From Helicobacter himalayensis (GTDB lineage Bacteria; Campylobacterota; Campylobacteria; Campylobacterales; Helicobacteraceae): DNA of 64,000 bases. This document shows, piece by piece, positions 25,555-34,058 of the stretch (position 1 is its first letter; each line of letters begins with the position of its first letter). Under the pieces are notes generated by a model, which ran no database searches, was not told the DNA's origin, and was given only the letters and a program-made list of their open reading frames with translations. The stretch lies in assembly GCF_001602095.1 (NCBI RefSeq), contig NZ_CP014991.1:248001-312000 (forward strand). The letters are read 5' to 3'. The position numbers were made by a program, and so were the translations under genes.

Positions 25555-26310
25555 ATGAAGCTTATTTCTTGGAATGTCAATGGCTTGCGCGCGTGTATGA
25601 ATAAGGGTTTTATGGATTTTTTCAACGCTGTAAATGCAGATGTGTTTTGCATACAAGAATCTAAAATGTTGCGCGAGCAAGCGACTTTTGACTTTCCAAA
25701 CTATGAGGAATACTGGAATAGCGCGGAGAAAAAGGGCTATTCTGGCGTGGCGATTTTTAGCAAACAAACACCTTTAAATGTCGCCTATGATATGGGGATA
25801 ACGCACCACGACAAAGAAGGACGCATCATCACGGCAGAATACGATAACTTTTATCTCGTCAATGTCTATACGCCAAATAGTAAGCGCGAGCTAGAGCGCT
25901 TGGAATATCGTATGGAGTGGGAAGATGATTTTCGCGCGTTTTTAAAAAACCTAGAAAAACATAAAGGCGTTATCGTGTGTGGCGATCTCAATGTCGCGCA
26001 TACAGAAATTGACCTTAAAAATCCCAAAACAAACCGCCGCAATGCCGGCTTCACCGATGAAGAGCGCGAGAAAATGAGCGCGCTTTTAGATTCTGGATTT
26101 ATTGATACTTTTAGGTATTTTTACCCTGACAAAGAGGGTGCTTATACTTGGTGGAGTTATATGGGGAAAGCAAGAGAGAACAATACAGGTTGGCGGATTG
26201 ATTACTTCCTTTGCTCAAAAATCTTAGAATCTAAATTGCAAAGCGCGTGTATTTATCCAGAAGTTTTAGGAAGCGATCATTGCCCTATTGGGTTGGAAAT
26301 TAAAAAATAA
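25555..26310 (+). CDS. xth: Exodeoxyribonuclease III / AP endonuclease
   Basis: A 251-residue repair enzyme that cuts at abasic sites and has 3'-5' exonuclease activity. ATG 25555 is chosen because MKLISWNVNGLRA is the conserved N-terminus; a GTG six bases earlier is possible. Catalytic motifs are SWNVNGLRA, CIQESKM (metal-binding Glu), YTPNS, GDLNVAHTEIDL (Asp and Asn), WRIDYFLCS and LGSDHCPIGLEI (the final Asp-His pair). It starts 8 bases after fqrB. Confidence 0.95.
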   Translation: MKLISWNVNGLRACMNKGFMDFFNAVNADVFCIQESKMLREQATFDFPNYEEYWNSAEKKGYSGVAIFSKQTPLNVAYDMGITHHDKEGRIITAEYDNFYLVNVYTPNSKRELERLEYRMEWEDDFRAFLKNLEKHKGVIVCGDLNVAHTEIDLKNPKTNRRNAGFTDEEREKMSALLDSGFIDTFRYFYPDKEGAYTWWSYMGKARENNTGWRIDYFLCSKILESKLQSACIYPEVLGSDHCPIGLEIKK

Positions 26311-26448
26311 GATTAAGGAATTTTTAGAATCTAAAAAGCCTTCTCTTGTTGTATTGATTGAGCGTAAGTGAAATATCCATAATGGGATTTATATGGATTC
26401 TTCGGGCTTTGCCCTCAGAATGATAAAATGGGGTGATAAGGTTATTTT

Positions 26449-26517
26449 TTATTTATCCACGCACACACAATCGCAGTGATAAATAAAGATGATAAATATC
26501 ACCAAAATACCTAACAT
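26449..26517 (-). CDS. Possible small hydrophobic peptide
   Basis: ATG at 26517, with AAGGA about 9 bases upstream, opens 22 codons starting MLGILVIFIIFIYHCD. The first 13 residues are one hydrophobic stretch like a mini membrane protein. A one-base shift after the hydrophobic part would continue as TAIVCAWINKK, which looks more natural for a small membrane protein, so the copy may be frameshifted. I have no family for it; support is weak. Confidence 0.25.
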   Translation of the reverse strand: MLGILVIFIIFIYHCDCVCVDK

Positions 26518-26534
26518 TTTTCATTTCCTTTTTT

Positions 26535-26574
26535 GTAGTAAAGCCTTGCATTCCAACATAAAAGGCTTTACTAC
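26535..26574. repeat. Inverted repeat, 13-bp arms
   Basis: GTAGTAAAGCCTT (26535-26547) pairs perfectly with AAGGCTTTACTAC (26562-26574) around a 14-base loop. No T run follows on the forward strand, so it is not a standard terminator. On the reverse strand it precedes the possible 22-codon peptide, where it could act as a leader hairpin. Confidence 0.6.
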
Positions 26575-26845
26575 GACTTGACTTCTTTTTGTCTTACTTA
26601 AGCGACCTCTTGTCGTTTTGAGCGTAGCGAAGATTCTTTTTTACTTAATCGTCTTTGCGTACTCATCAAAACAATCCTTTACAAACCGCACAAACAGCGA
26701 GCGAAAACCCCGCTCGCGAAAAGCTAGCTTTTTGTGTTGCGTGATTCATCTTGTTTTCTTGTGCCGTATTTGCTACTTCCAAAAATAGTTGAGAGATTCT
26801 AAAATTAGAATCAATACAGGCAGTTTTTGGATTTAATATAAACTT

Positions 26846-28384
26846 TTAATGCAAGAAATGGCGCACGCCGCTAAAATAGAGCGCAATCCCGTGTTTATCG
26901 CATTCTGCGATTACTTCATCATCGCGTATGCTACCACCGGGCTGGATTATCGCGCTCACACCTGCACTTTGGGCGAGCTCTACGCTGTCTTTAAATGGAA
27001 AAAACGCCTCGCTTGCCATCGCGCTTCCTTGCAGTGAAAGCCCCATATCTTTTGCCTTTCGCATTGCTGCGCGCGCAGAATCTATGCGACTTGTCATACC
27101 CATACCAATGCCTACTAGCGCGCCATCTTTGACATAAGTGACGCAATTTGATTTTGTAAGACTTGCGATTTTATACGCGATTTCTAAATCCCGCATTTGT
27201 TCTTTTGGCGCACTTTTTTGACTAACAAGCTTTGCATTTGTTACTTCATTTTTACCCACATTATCGCTTTGCTGATAGACAAAGCCCCCTTGTATGCGCT
27301 TAAAATCATACTTATCAAGCGCAAATTCTAACGTATTGCGCGCATTTGTGAGTGTAAAAATCTTAGTGCGTTTCTTTGGTGCAAACACTTCTAGCGCCTC
27401 ATCTGTAATCCCCGCAGCGATAATTACTTCGATAAAAATTTCATTCATTTTTTGTGCTAAGTCTTTTTCAATAACGCCATTTACCGCCACCACGCCACCA
27501 TACGCACTCACGCTATCGCATTTTAACGCACTCGCATAAGAATCTAGCAAATTTCCTTTTATCGCAAAGCCACAAGCATTGCCGTGCTTTACAATGCTTA
27601 CCGCCTTTGCTTCTCCAAATGCGCTTGCAAGCAAAAGTGCGGCATTCATATCAGTGAAGTTATTAAAACTCGGCTCGCCTTTTAAGATTCTAAAATTCTC
27701 ACTCCAAAAGTTTTCAAATTCATATAACGCGCCTTTTTGATGTGGATTTTCCCCATAGCGCGTATCGCGCACCTTGCTTCCTACGATGAATTGCTTCTCC
27801 CCAAAACCCTCGCAAAAGCGCGCATTCATATAATTTGCAATCATACAATCATAGCTTGCTGTGTGTGAAAATGCCTTTATCATCAGCTCCCTGCGCAATT
27901 CTAATGTGTTATGATTTGTCTTAAGTGCTTCTATTACGCGTGCATAATCCTTGCAATCCGTCACCACAAGCACAGATTCAAAGTTTTTCGCTCCTGCGCG
28001 CACGAGACTTGGTCCGCCTATATCGATATTTTCGATGATTTCAGCAAAATCATCAGTGCGTTTAATTGTTTGTTTAAATGGATAGAGATTCACACACACA
28101 AGGCTAATTGACGCGATATTATGCGCCTTTGCGCTTGCAATGTCAGATTCATTTGTCCGCCGATACAAAATACCTCCAGCGATCTTTGGGTGCAGTGTCT
28201 TCACACGCCCGCTAAAAAGCTCTTCGCTTTGCGTGTATTGGCTCACTTCAAGCGCATTTATGTTGGATTCTCTTAGCACTTTTAGCGTCCCGCCTGTGCT
28301 TAAAATTTTATAGCCTAACGCCACTAACTCCCGCGCAAATTCCACAATCCCGCTTTTATCGCTCACACTTAGAAGTGCATACAT
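26846..28384 (-). CDS. purH: Bifunctional AICAR formyltransferase / IMP cyclohydrolase
   Basis: Performs the last two steps of de novo IMP synthesis. The 512-residue protein starts with the cyclohydrolase domain ([50 protein letters not shown]). The formyltransferase domain follows, with [10 protein letters not shown] (catalytic Lys-His), [29 protein letters not shown] and [12 protein letters not shown]. Family length is normal. H. pylori lacks this pathway, so the gene marks the organism as another Helicobacter or relative. purB lies about 6 kb away on the other strand. Confidence 0.96.
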   Translation of the reverse strand: MYALLSVSDKSGIVEFARELVALGYKILSTGGTLKVLRESNINALEVSQYTQSEELFSGRVKTLHPKIAGGILYRRTNESDIASAKAHNIASISLVCVNLYPFKQTIKRTDDFAEIIENIDIGGPSLVRAGAKNFESVLVVTDCKDYARVIEALKTNHNTLELRRELMIKAFSHTASYDCMIANYMNARFCEGFGEKQFIVGSKVRDTRYGENPHQKGALYEFENFWSENFRILKGEPSFNNFTDMNAALLLASAFGEAKAVSIVKHGNACGFAIKGNLLDSYASALKCDSVSAYGGVVAVNGVIEKDLAQKMNEIFIEVIIAAGITDEALEVFAPKKRTKIFTLTNARNTLEFALDKYDFKRIQGGFVYQQSDNVGKNEVTNAKLVSQKSAPKEQMRDLEIAYKIASLTKSNCVTYVKDGALVGIGMGMTSRIDSARAAMRKAKDMGLSLQGSAMASEAFFPFKDSVELAQSAGVSAIIQPGGSIRDDEVIAECDKHGIALYFSGVRHFLH

Positions 28385-28475
28385 TTTCGCCCCTTTTTTC
28401 CTTCATTTAGCTACAATTTGGAATCTGCAATTGTAGCTTGATTTCACTCTAATTTAGATTAAAGGAGCTAGGAGA

Positions 28476-29360
28476 ATGATTTGTGTATTTGATATAGAAA
28501 CAATCCCAGATACGCATTTACTGCGCGCGAAATTTGGCTTTGAAGAGGGTTTAAGTGAAAAAGAGGTGTGCGAGCGCGCCTTTAAAGAGCAAAAAGAAAA
28601 AAGCGGCTCGGAATTTCTACCTATCCCTTTTCATCGCATTATTAGTATCTCAAGCGTGATGGGCGATGAGTTTGGGCGATTTGTGAAGGTTGGAAATTTT
28701 GGCAGAAAGGCAAAAGAGGAGTTTTTACAAGAAGTTAAAAACGCAGATTCTCTATCCTTAGAATCACTAGATTCTTTTGAGTGTGGGCTTTTGCGCGATT
28801 TTTGGAAATTTTTTAATAAAAAGCAACCAACCCTTGTAAGCTTTAATGGCAGAGGCTTTGATATGATTGCGCTAAGCCTTCGCGCGATGCGTTATAATAT
28901 CGATGCGAGCGGATTTTTCGAGCAGATAAATCCGCAATTAAATAAAACAAAATATGAAAATTACCGCAATCGTTACAGCGAACATTTTCACACAGATTTG
29001 CTTGATAGTTTAGGCGGATTTGGCGCGGTGCGCGGGCTTAACCTTGATACGCTATGTCAGATGAGCGGACTTGTAGGAAAATATGATATGGACGGCGCGC
29101 AGGTATATGAGTGCTTTTTTGAATCTAAAGAAAACTTGCAAAATGGCTTAGAGCGTATAGAATCTTATTGTCAAAGCGATGTTATCAACACTTATTGGCT
29201 GTATTTGAAGTATCTCATTGCTAAAGGTGAGTTATTGCTTAGCGATTATGCCGAGATTTTGAGTGATTTAGTCCAAAAGCTCCCAAAAGAGCAGGAATAT
29301 TACGAAGTCTTTGAGAATCAGATTCAAAAAGAGCTAGAAAAATTGGTAAAAGAAATGTAG
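28476..29360 (+). CDS. DEDDy 3'-5' exonuclease related to PolB proofreading domain
   Basis: A 294-residue predicted exonuclease of the PolB-exo2 type. FDIETIPDTH near residue 5 is ExoI (Asp, Glu), SFNGRGFDMIALSLRA near residue 128 is ExoII, and YCQSDVINTYWLY near residue 232 is ExoIII with the Tyr-X3-Asp of DEDDy enzymes. There is no polymerase domain. The substrate is likely single-stranded DNA or RNA in repair; this is inferred. AAAGGAGCTAGGAG precedes the ATG. The NFACT gene follows after 9 bases. Confidence 0.85.
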   Translation: MICVFDIETIPDTHLLRAKFGFEEGLSEKEVCERAFKEQKEKSGSEFLPIPFHRIISISSVMGDEFGRFVKVGNFGRKAKEEFLQEVKNADSLSLESLDSFECGLLRDFWKFFNKKQPTLVSFNGRGFDMIALSLRAMRYNIDASGFFEQINPQLNKTKYENYRNRYSEHFHTDLLDSLGGFGAVRGLNLDTLCQMSGLVGKYDMDGAQVYECFFESKENLQNGLERIESYCQSDVINTYWLYLKYLIAKGELLLSDYAEILSDLVQKLPKEQEYYEVFENQIQKELEKLVKEM

Positions 29361-29369
29361 GGTAAAATC

Positions 29370-30920
29370 GTGAATCTTACGCTCTTGCGCCTAAGTGCGC
29401 GTTATATAGCTCAATTTAAAAAGATTTATTTTTGTAAGCGCATTGATGATAATGTGTTTTTGCTAAATTTAGAAAACACGCTTTTTTATATCGATTTGAC
29501 GCGCGGGAATAGCGGGATTTATTGCACCCAGCGCGAGATTTTGGGGGCAAAGTCTTTCAATGCGCCGATGGATTTAAAGTTGCGCGAGTATTGCACAAAC
29601 GCCACATTGATAGACTGCCACACAGATGGGAACAATCGCATTTTATGCCTGCATTTTTTAGCAAAATCTTCTTATAAAGAAGAGTCTTTTTGCCTTGAAT
29701 TTGAATTTACCGGGAAATTTACCAATGCCATTTTACTTAATCAAAAGCGCGTGGTTATCGAGGCTTTGCGCCATTTGCCAAATGCAAAGCGCCCTTTGCA
29801 AGTTGGAAAGGTTTTAGTAAAGCTTCCCCAGCAAACGCGCGCACTAGAATCGTTGCAAGATTCTCATCAATTAGGAAAGGTGGAGCAAATGCACGAAGTA
29901 GAGGCGAAGCGGAATTTATCCACGCGAGATGATACAAAAGCTTTTTTATGTGAGCTTTTTACAAAGCATTGCGCCCAAAAGCTAGAATCTGCCAAAGCCC
30001 AAGCGCAAAAAAACCTAGATTCTAAAAAACTTGCACTAGAAAAAAACCTGCAAAACTTGCCAGATAAAAATGAATTAGAGCATTTAAGCGAGCAGAGTGC
30101 GCTTTTTGCGCGTTGTATTTTGGCGCATTTGCACGAGATTAATCCTGCAAATATTTATGCTACGCATATTTTTTTAGAACAAAATTTTGCGAATTCTCTC
30201 AACCCCACAGAATCTAAATTCTCCAAACAGCTTGATAGAATCTACAAATATTCAAGCTTCCAAAAAACGCCAAGTATGCGCGCGCAAGCGGAGCCTTGCG
30301 GAATTCACTTCCGCGAAGGTGATATATTCAAAGGAAGAGAATCTAAAATCTTGCAAATCCCTATCCCAAAGGAAATTGCTAGCTTTTCCGATTTAGCACA
30401 ATATTATTTTTTACTTTCAAAAAAATATGCTAAAAAAGCACAGAATATTCATTTACAAATAGAAAATTTACAAGATTCCTTGCGTTTTTTAGATTCCCAA
30501 AAGGCGTTGGTGCAAAGGGTTACTAGCTTTGAGGAGCTAAAAATTTTTACCCCACAAAAACAAAAAGGCAAAAAAAGCGACAAAAAAAGTGGAACAGCTT
30601 TTGAAGTATTTTTTATTGCAGGGGTGAAAGTGGGCGTTGGTAAAAACGCTAACCAAAATATCGCCCTGCTGAAAGCTGCGAGTGCAGAGGATGTATGGCT
30701 GCATGTGCGCGATGTGCCTAGCTCGCATATGATACTTTTTTGCGGGAAGACAAAGATAGCAGAATCTGTATTGCAAAAAGCAGGGCAGATTCTCATCGAG
30801 CTTTGCGGGATTAAGGGAGGGAATTTACCAGTCGATTATACCAAGCGTAAGTTTGTGAAAATCACACAAGGTGCAAATGTAGTCTATGCCAAATACCAGC
30901 GATTAGAGTTTAAGAGCTAA
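29370..30920 (+). CDS. NFACT-family protein (Rqc2/FbpA-like)
   Basis: A 516-residue cytoplasmic protein starting at GTG 29370. The NFACT-N domain is followed by coiled coil (about residues 195-235 and 345-385, Lys/Leu/Gln-rich) and a C-terminal NFACT-R domain, with VWLHVRDVPSSHMILFCG near residue 450 and VDYTKRKFVKITQGA near residue 490. Relatives include bacterial RqcH and the so-called fibronectin-binding proteins, which recognise stalled 50S-peptidyl-tRNA complexes. The name fibronectin-binding in older annotation probably does not describe its job. The stop codon is inside the 89-bp direct repeat. Confidence 0.85.
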   Translation: MNLTLLRLSARYIAQFKKIYFCKRIDDNVFLLNLENTLFYIDLTRGNSGIYCTQREILGAKSFNAPMDLKLREYCTNATLIDCHTDGNNRILCLHFLAKSSYKEESFCLEFEFTGKFTNAILLNQKRVVIEALRHLPNAKRPLQVGKVLVKLPQQTRALESLQDSHQLGKVEQMHEVEAKRNLSTRDDTKAFLCELFTKHCAQKLESAKAQAQKNLDSKKLALEKNLQNLPDKNELEHLSEQSALFARCILAHLHEINPANIYATHIFLEQNFANSLNPTESKFSKQLDRIYKYSSFQKTPSMRAQAEPCGIHFREGDIFKGRESKILQIPIPKEIASFSDLAQYYFLLSKKYAKKAQNIHLQIENLQDSLRFLDSQKALVQRVTSFEELKIFTPQKQKGKKSDKKSGTAFEVFFIAGVKVGVGKNANQNIALLKAASAEDVWLHVRDVPSSHMILFCGKTKIAESVLQKAGQILIELCGIKGGNLPVDYTKRKFVKITQGANVVYAKYQRLEFKS

Positions 30921-30997
30921 ATCTTTGCAAGGAGAGGATTATGGCGGTAAGCTTTGTAGGAAATATCACTTATATCAACCAAAATACGCAAGCAAGT
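30909..30997 (+). repeat. 89-bp direct repeat, upstream copy
   Basis: Covers the end of the NFACT gene, a GGAGAGGATT ribosome site and the first 19 codons of a small gene. It matches 33552-33640 at 86 of 89 positions by eye. The two copies bracket the methyltransferase gene and look like the footprint of an insertion or duplication. Confidence 0.9.
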
Positions 30998-31057
30998 CCT
31001 AAAATTGCACAAGAAGCAAATCTTAGCGAGTTTGATTTGGAGGAAAAAGCAAAATGA
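30941..31057 (+). pseudogene. Truncated duplicate of the 101-residue gene at 33584
   Basis: ATG 30941 opens 38 codons. The first 19 (MAVSFVGNITYINQNTQAS) are identical to the N-terminus of the protein at 33584, and the remainder (KIAQEANLSEFDLEEKAK) is only loosely similar to its middle. The TGA overlaps the methyltransferase ATG at 31054. It may still serve as a leader giving coupled translation of the methyltransferase. Confidence 0.7.
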
Positions 31058-33546
31058 ATACTTGTGATTTTAAAATTTTAGAGAACGAAGATTTTAAAGA
31101 AGATTCTGTGCGGGAGTTTATCATTGCGCCACTTTTGAAACAACTAGACTTTGTGTTGAAAGATTCTAAGCAATCGCAAAAAAACTCTAAGCTAGAAATG
31201 GTTTTATCACTAAGGCTTACAAGTCCCACAATTACAGGAAGTAATGAGAAAATCACTCTCACACGTTTCCCTGATTATGTGCTTTATGTAGATTCTAAAG
31301 CGCATTGTGTGTTAGACGCAAAAGCTCCAAAGATTAAAATTAATGCTACAAGCAAGGCTGAGCGTCAAGCTTTTTATTATGCTATTAATCCCGAACTTAA
31401 AGCCCCATTTTATGCGCTTTGCAATGGTTTGGAATTTAATCTTTTTGAGACAAACAAGCAAGAATTGATTCAAAGCTTTTCTTGTGAGGAACTTTTTGCT
31501 AATAACTTTAAAAATGAAACTTTCACACTACTTAAGCAATATCTCACCACCCCGCTAGAATCCTTAAAGCAATCCCTAAGTCAAGATTCCAAAACACCCA
31601 AAAAAAGCGAGGAATGGTATCTAAGTCGCGAACTACCAAAGGCAATACTTAATCCAAAAAAACAAGCAAAAGCGCGTTATTTTGGCTGCACCGCGTATTT
31701 TACAAGGCAAAGCTGGGATATAGTAACGCAAAATATCAAAAATTTCACCGACAAGGGCGATGTAGTGCTAGACCCTTTTGGAGGCAGTGGCGTAACTGCC
31801 ATAGAGGCTATGATGAATGAAAGAGTGGGAATCCACACGGATTTAAACCCACTAAGCATTTTTATGGTTAAAGCTTTAAGTGTGAAGTGTGATTTAAGCG
31901 CATTATACGATTTAAGTGAAGCAGTTTTAAGCGAGTTTGAGAATTTGCGCCCAAAAAATGAAAAAGAAGCAAAAGCACTTTTAAAAGGTGCTAAATACTA
32001 TCCTAATGCACTAGATAGCGAGTTTGGCGAAGTAGCTACACAAAAAGAGCAGGATTCTACACTTTGGATTCCTCAAGATGAGATTCTGCCAAAGGGAAGT
32101 GATGTAGATTGCGTGTTAAGTCTCTTTAGTAAAATGCAGTTAGCCGAACTTGCTCTTTTACGCAAACTCATTTTTAAGCACACCACACCAAGCGGGAGTA
32201 AAGAAAATAGAATCTACAAAAGGAATATGCGGTATAGTCTTATGTTGGCATTCAGAAATACAATCACGATGTGTAATTTGACTTATCACGATTCTGAAGC
32301 ACGAAAAGGTAAGGGTGGGAACAGCGGTGTTTTGGCATACTATCGATACAGAATAGCTAAAAAACCTATTTTTCTTAATGTAGCAGAAATATTTCAAGGC
32401 AAGACAAAACTAGTTATTAGAGGCAAAAAAGAGCTAGAATCCTCCTCCGTCTTTTATGACTCCTACTTTTTCCCCATACAACGAGTGATAAAAGATTTTA
32501 AACACCAAGAGCTAAGTAAAAGAGAGCAAGAGGACTTTAGCAAGGTAGATTCACTGCTGAATAAAACCAATGGAGAAAAAATCTTCCAAGCCGATGCAAC
32601 TAATCTAAGAGAGATAGAATCCCAAAGCATAGATTTCATCTACACAGACCCACCCTATGGGGCGAAGATTCCCTATTTAGACCTTAGCGCTATGTGGAAT
32701 GTTTGGCTAGATTTGCCTGTGGATTCTAGCTTAAAAGAAAAAGAATGTATAGAAAAAGGAAGTTTAGAAAAAAGCAGAGAGGAATACCACACTCTAATGA
32801 TAGCAAGCCTAAAAGAAATGTATCGCGTGCTTAAATACAATCGCTGGCTTGCCTTTGTGTTTCAGCACCAAGACCCGCAATTATGGCAGATTCTAGTAGA
32901 GGAGGCGCAAAAGATTGGCTTTGAGTATGTTGGCTCTGTGCGGCAGGATAATGGACAAACGACATTTAAGAAAAGGCAGTTTAAAGCTTCTGTGTTAAGC
33001 GGACAACTAATTATTTATTTTAAAAAGGTGCAAAATCCCAAAACTCTAGCTAAAGAACATTTAGGCGATGATATTACTGCTCTTGTGCTTAATCACGCGG
33101 AAGCCTTGATTGCTAGAGATGATGGGGCGACATTAGAGGAAATCCACGCAGAGATTACCATTAAAGGCTTAGAACTTGGCTTTTTGCATAGCTTAAGTAA
33201 GGATTATGCGGATTTGACACCTTTAATTACCGCAAACTTTGACCTTGATGCAACAAGCGGAAAATACCATATCAAAAAAGGACAGAAATTTAAAAGCAAT
33301 GCGATTCCGCTAGAGTTAAGAACAAAGTATTTCTTGCTCTCTTATTTACGCGGAGCAAAAAGACAAGGCAAAAAGGCTTATTTTGATGATATTTGCTTAG
33401 AGATTATCCCCTTGCTTAAAAATGGTGTAAGCCCGAGTAAAGAACTCATTAGAGAGATTCTAGAGGATATAGCTATGCCAAACTATACTACAGGCGAATG
33501 GAGATTAAAAGAAAAAACACACACGCTTTTTGATGATTTATATTAG
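31054..33546 (+). CDS. DNA methyltransferase with N-terminal nuclease-like domain
   Basis: An 830-residue modification enzyme. Residues 1-150 resemble the HsdR_N/PD-(D/E)XK fold, with FPDYVLYVDSKAHCVLDAK (near residue 70) offering D, D and K, and YALCNGLEFNLFE afterwards. The methyltransferase core has motif I VLDPFGGSGVTAIEA near residue 240 and motif IV IYTDPPYGAKIPY near residue 530, with about 290 residues between that may hold the target recognition part. The order I then IV indicates an alpha- or gamma-like amino-methyltransferase for adenine N6 or cytosine N4. The C-terminal 150 residues are of unknown role. No partner restriction gene adjoins; either the N-terminal domain cuts or the gene is an orphan. 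It lies between two 89-bp direct repeats. Confidence 0.8.
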   Translation: MNTCDFKILENEDFKEDSVREFIIAPLLKQLDFVLKDSKQSQKNSKLEMVLSLRLTSPTITGSNEKITLTRFPDYVLYVDSKAHCVLDAKAPKIKINATSKAERQAFYYAINPELKAPFYALCNGLEFNLFETNKQELIQSFSCEELFANNFKNETFTLLKQYLTTPLESLKQSLSQDSKTPKKSEEWYLSRELPKAILNPKKQAKARYFGCTAYFTRQSWDIVTQNIKNFTDKGDVVLDPFGGSGVTAIEAMMNERVGIHTDLNPLSIFMVKALSVKCDLSALYDLSEAVLSEFENLRPKNEKEAKALLKGAKYYPNALDSEFGEVATQKEQDSTLWIPQDEILPKGSDVDCVLSLFSKMQLAELALLRKLIFKHTTPSGSKENRIYKRNMRYSLMLAFRNTITMCNLTYHDSEARKGKGGNSGVLAYYRYRIAKKPIFLNVAEIFQGKTKLVIRGKKELESSSVFYDSYFFPIQRVIKDFKHQELSKREQEDFSKVDSLLNKTNGEKIFQADATNLREIESQSIDFIYTDPPYGAKIPYLDLSAMWNVWLDLPVDSSLKEKECIEKGSLEKSREEYHTLMIASLKEMYRVLKYNRWLAFVFQHQDPQLWQILVEEAQKIGFEYVGSVRQDNGQTTFKKRQFKASVLSGQLIIYFKKVQNPKTLAKEHLGDDITALVLNHAEALIARDDGATLEEIHAEITIKGLELGFLHSLSKDYADLTPLITANFDLDATSGKYHIKKGQKFKSNAIPLELRTKYFLLSYLRGAKRQGKKAYFDDICLEIIPLLKNGVSPSKELIREILEDIAMPNYTTGEWRLKEKTHTLFDDLY

Positions 33547-33551
33547 GGAAT

Positions 33552-33640
33552 TTTAAGAGCTAAATACTTGCAAGGAGAGGATTATGGCGGTAAGCTTTGT
33601 AGGAAATATCACTTATATCAACCAAAACACGCAAGCAAGT
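33552..33640 (+). repeat. 89-bp direct repeat, downstream copy
   Basis: Matches 30909-30997 except for two adjacent substitutions near base 17 and one near base 77. This copy leads into the intact 101-residue gene, so it is probably the original or the better-preserved end. Confidence 0.9.
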
Positions 33641-33889
33641 TCAATCGCGCTATCAAACGCGCAGGCACGTCCTGACATCGTGCAGGAGACGAGTCTTAAT
33701 GAGTTTGAACGCAAGCTTCAAGAGATAGAATCTATCACGCCAGCTGATGAGGCGCAAAATATCAATAAAGATAGCGGCGGGGGCAATGGCGCATATACAG
33801 ATTCTAACACGTCTGAAAACAAAGAAGGGGATAAAAAAGAGCAAGAGATTCACTATCACTACGATGGACTTTTAAATGTAAAGGCGTAA
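33584..33889 (+). CDS. Small conserved protein of unknown function
   Basis: A 101-residue polar protein beginning MAVSFVGNITYINQNTQAS, with an acidic, Asn/Gly/Glu-rich middle and a HYHYDGLLNV ending. There is no signal peptide or membrane helix. The GGAGAGGATT ribosome site is 4 bases before the ATG. I do not recognise a family. The existence of a truncated near-copy at 30941 and the retained open frame argue for a real gene. It lies between the methyltransferase and purB. Confidence 0.6.
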   Translation: MAVSFVGNITYINQNTQASSIALSNAQARPDIVQETSLNEFERKLQEIESITPADEAQNINKDSGGGNGAYTDSNTSENKEGDKKEQEIHYHYDGLLNVKA

Positions 33890-34058
33890 AGAGATGTTTT
33901 TATGTTTAAGATTATAGAATCTTGGATTTTTCGTTTTACTCAATAACAGGATTAGATTCTGTATTTTTTGTGGTTGCAAAATCATAAAGCCAAAAATCGC
34001 TAGAATTGTGCTTTAGATTCTAAATCTAGTTTTTAAGGCAAGCTAAAAAGGAGCAAAA

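Larger units (their letters stand above)
26311..26845. other. Gene-poor gap with dispersed repeats and hairpin
   Basis: These 535 bases between the convergent xth and purH contain no substantial gene. They hold two members of a dispersed repeat whose core is CATTCTGAGCGTAGCGAAGA (one near 26395-26425 in reverse, one near 26610-26640), an inverted repeat with 13-base arms, and a 22-codon hydrophobic reading frame on the reverse strand. No typical terminator with a T run after the stem was found for xth or purH. Confidence 0.6.

Noticed and set aside
26535-26574. Rho-independent terminator for xth or purH
   Set aside because: The stem is strong, but no T run follows on either strand in the needed position.
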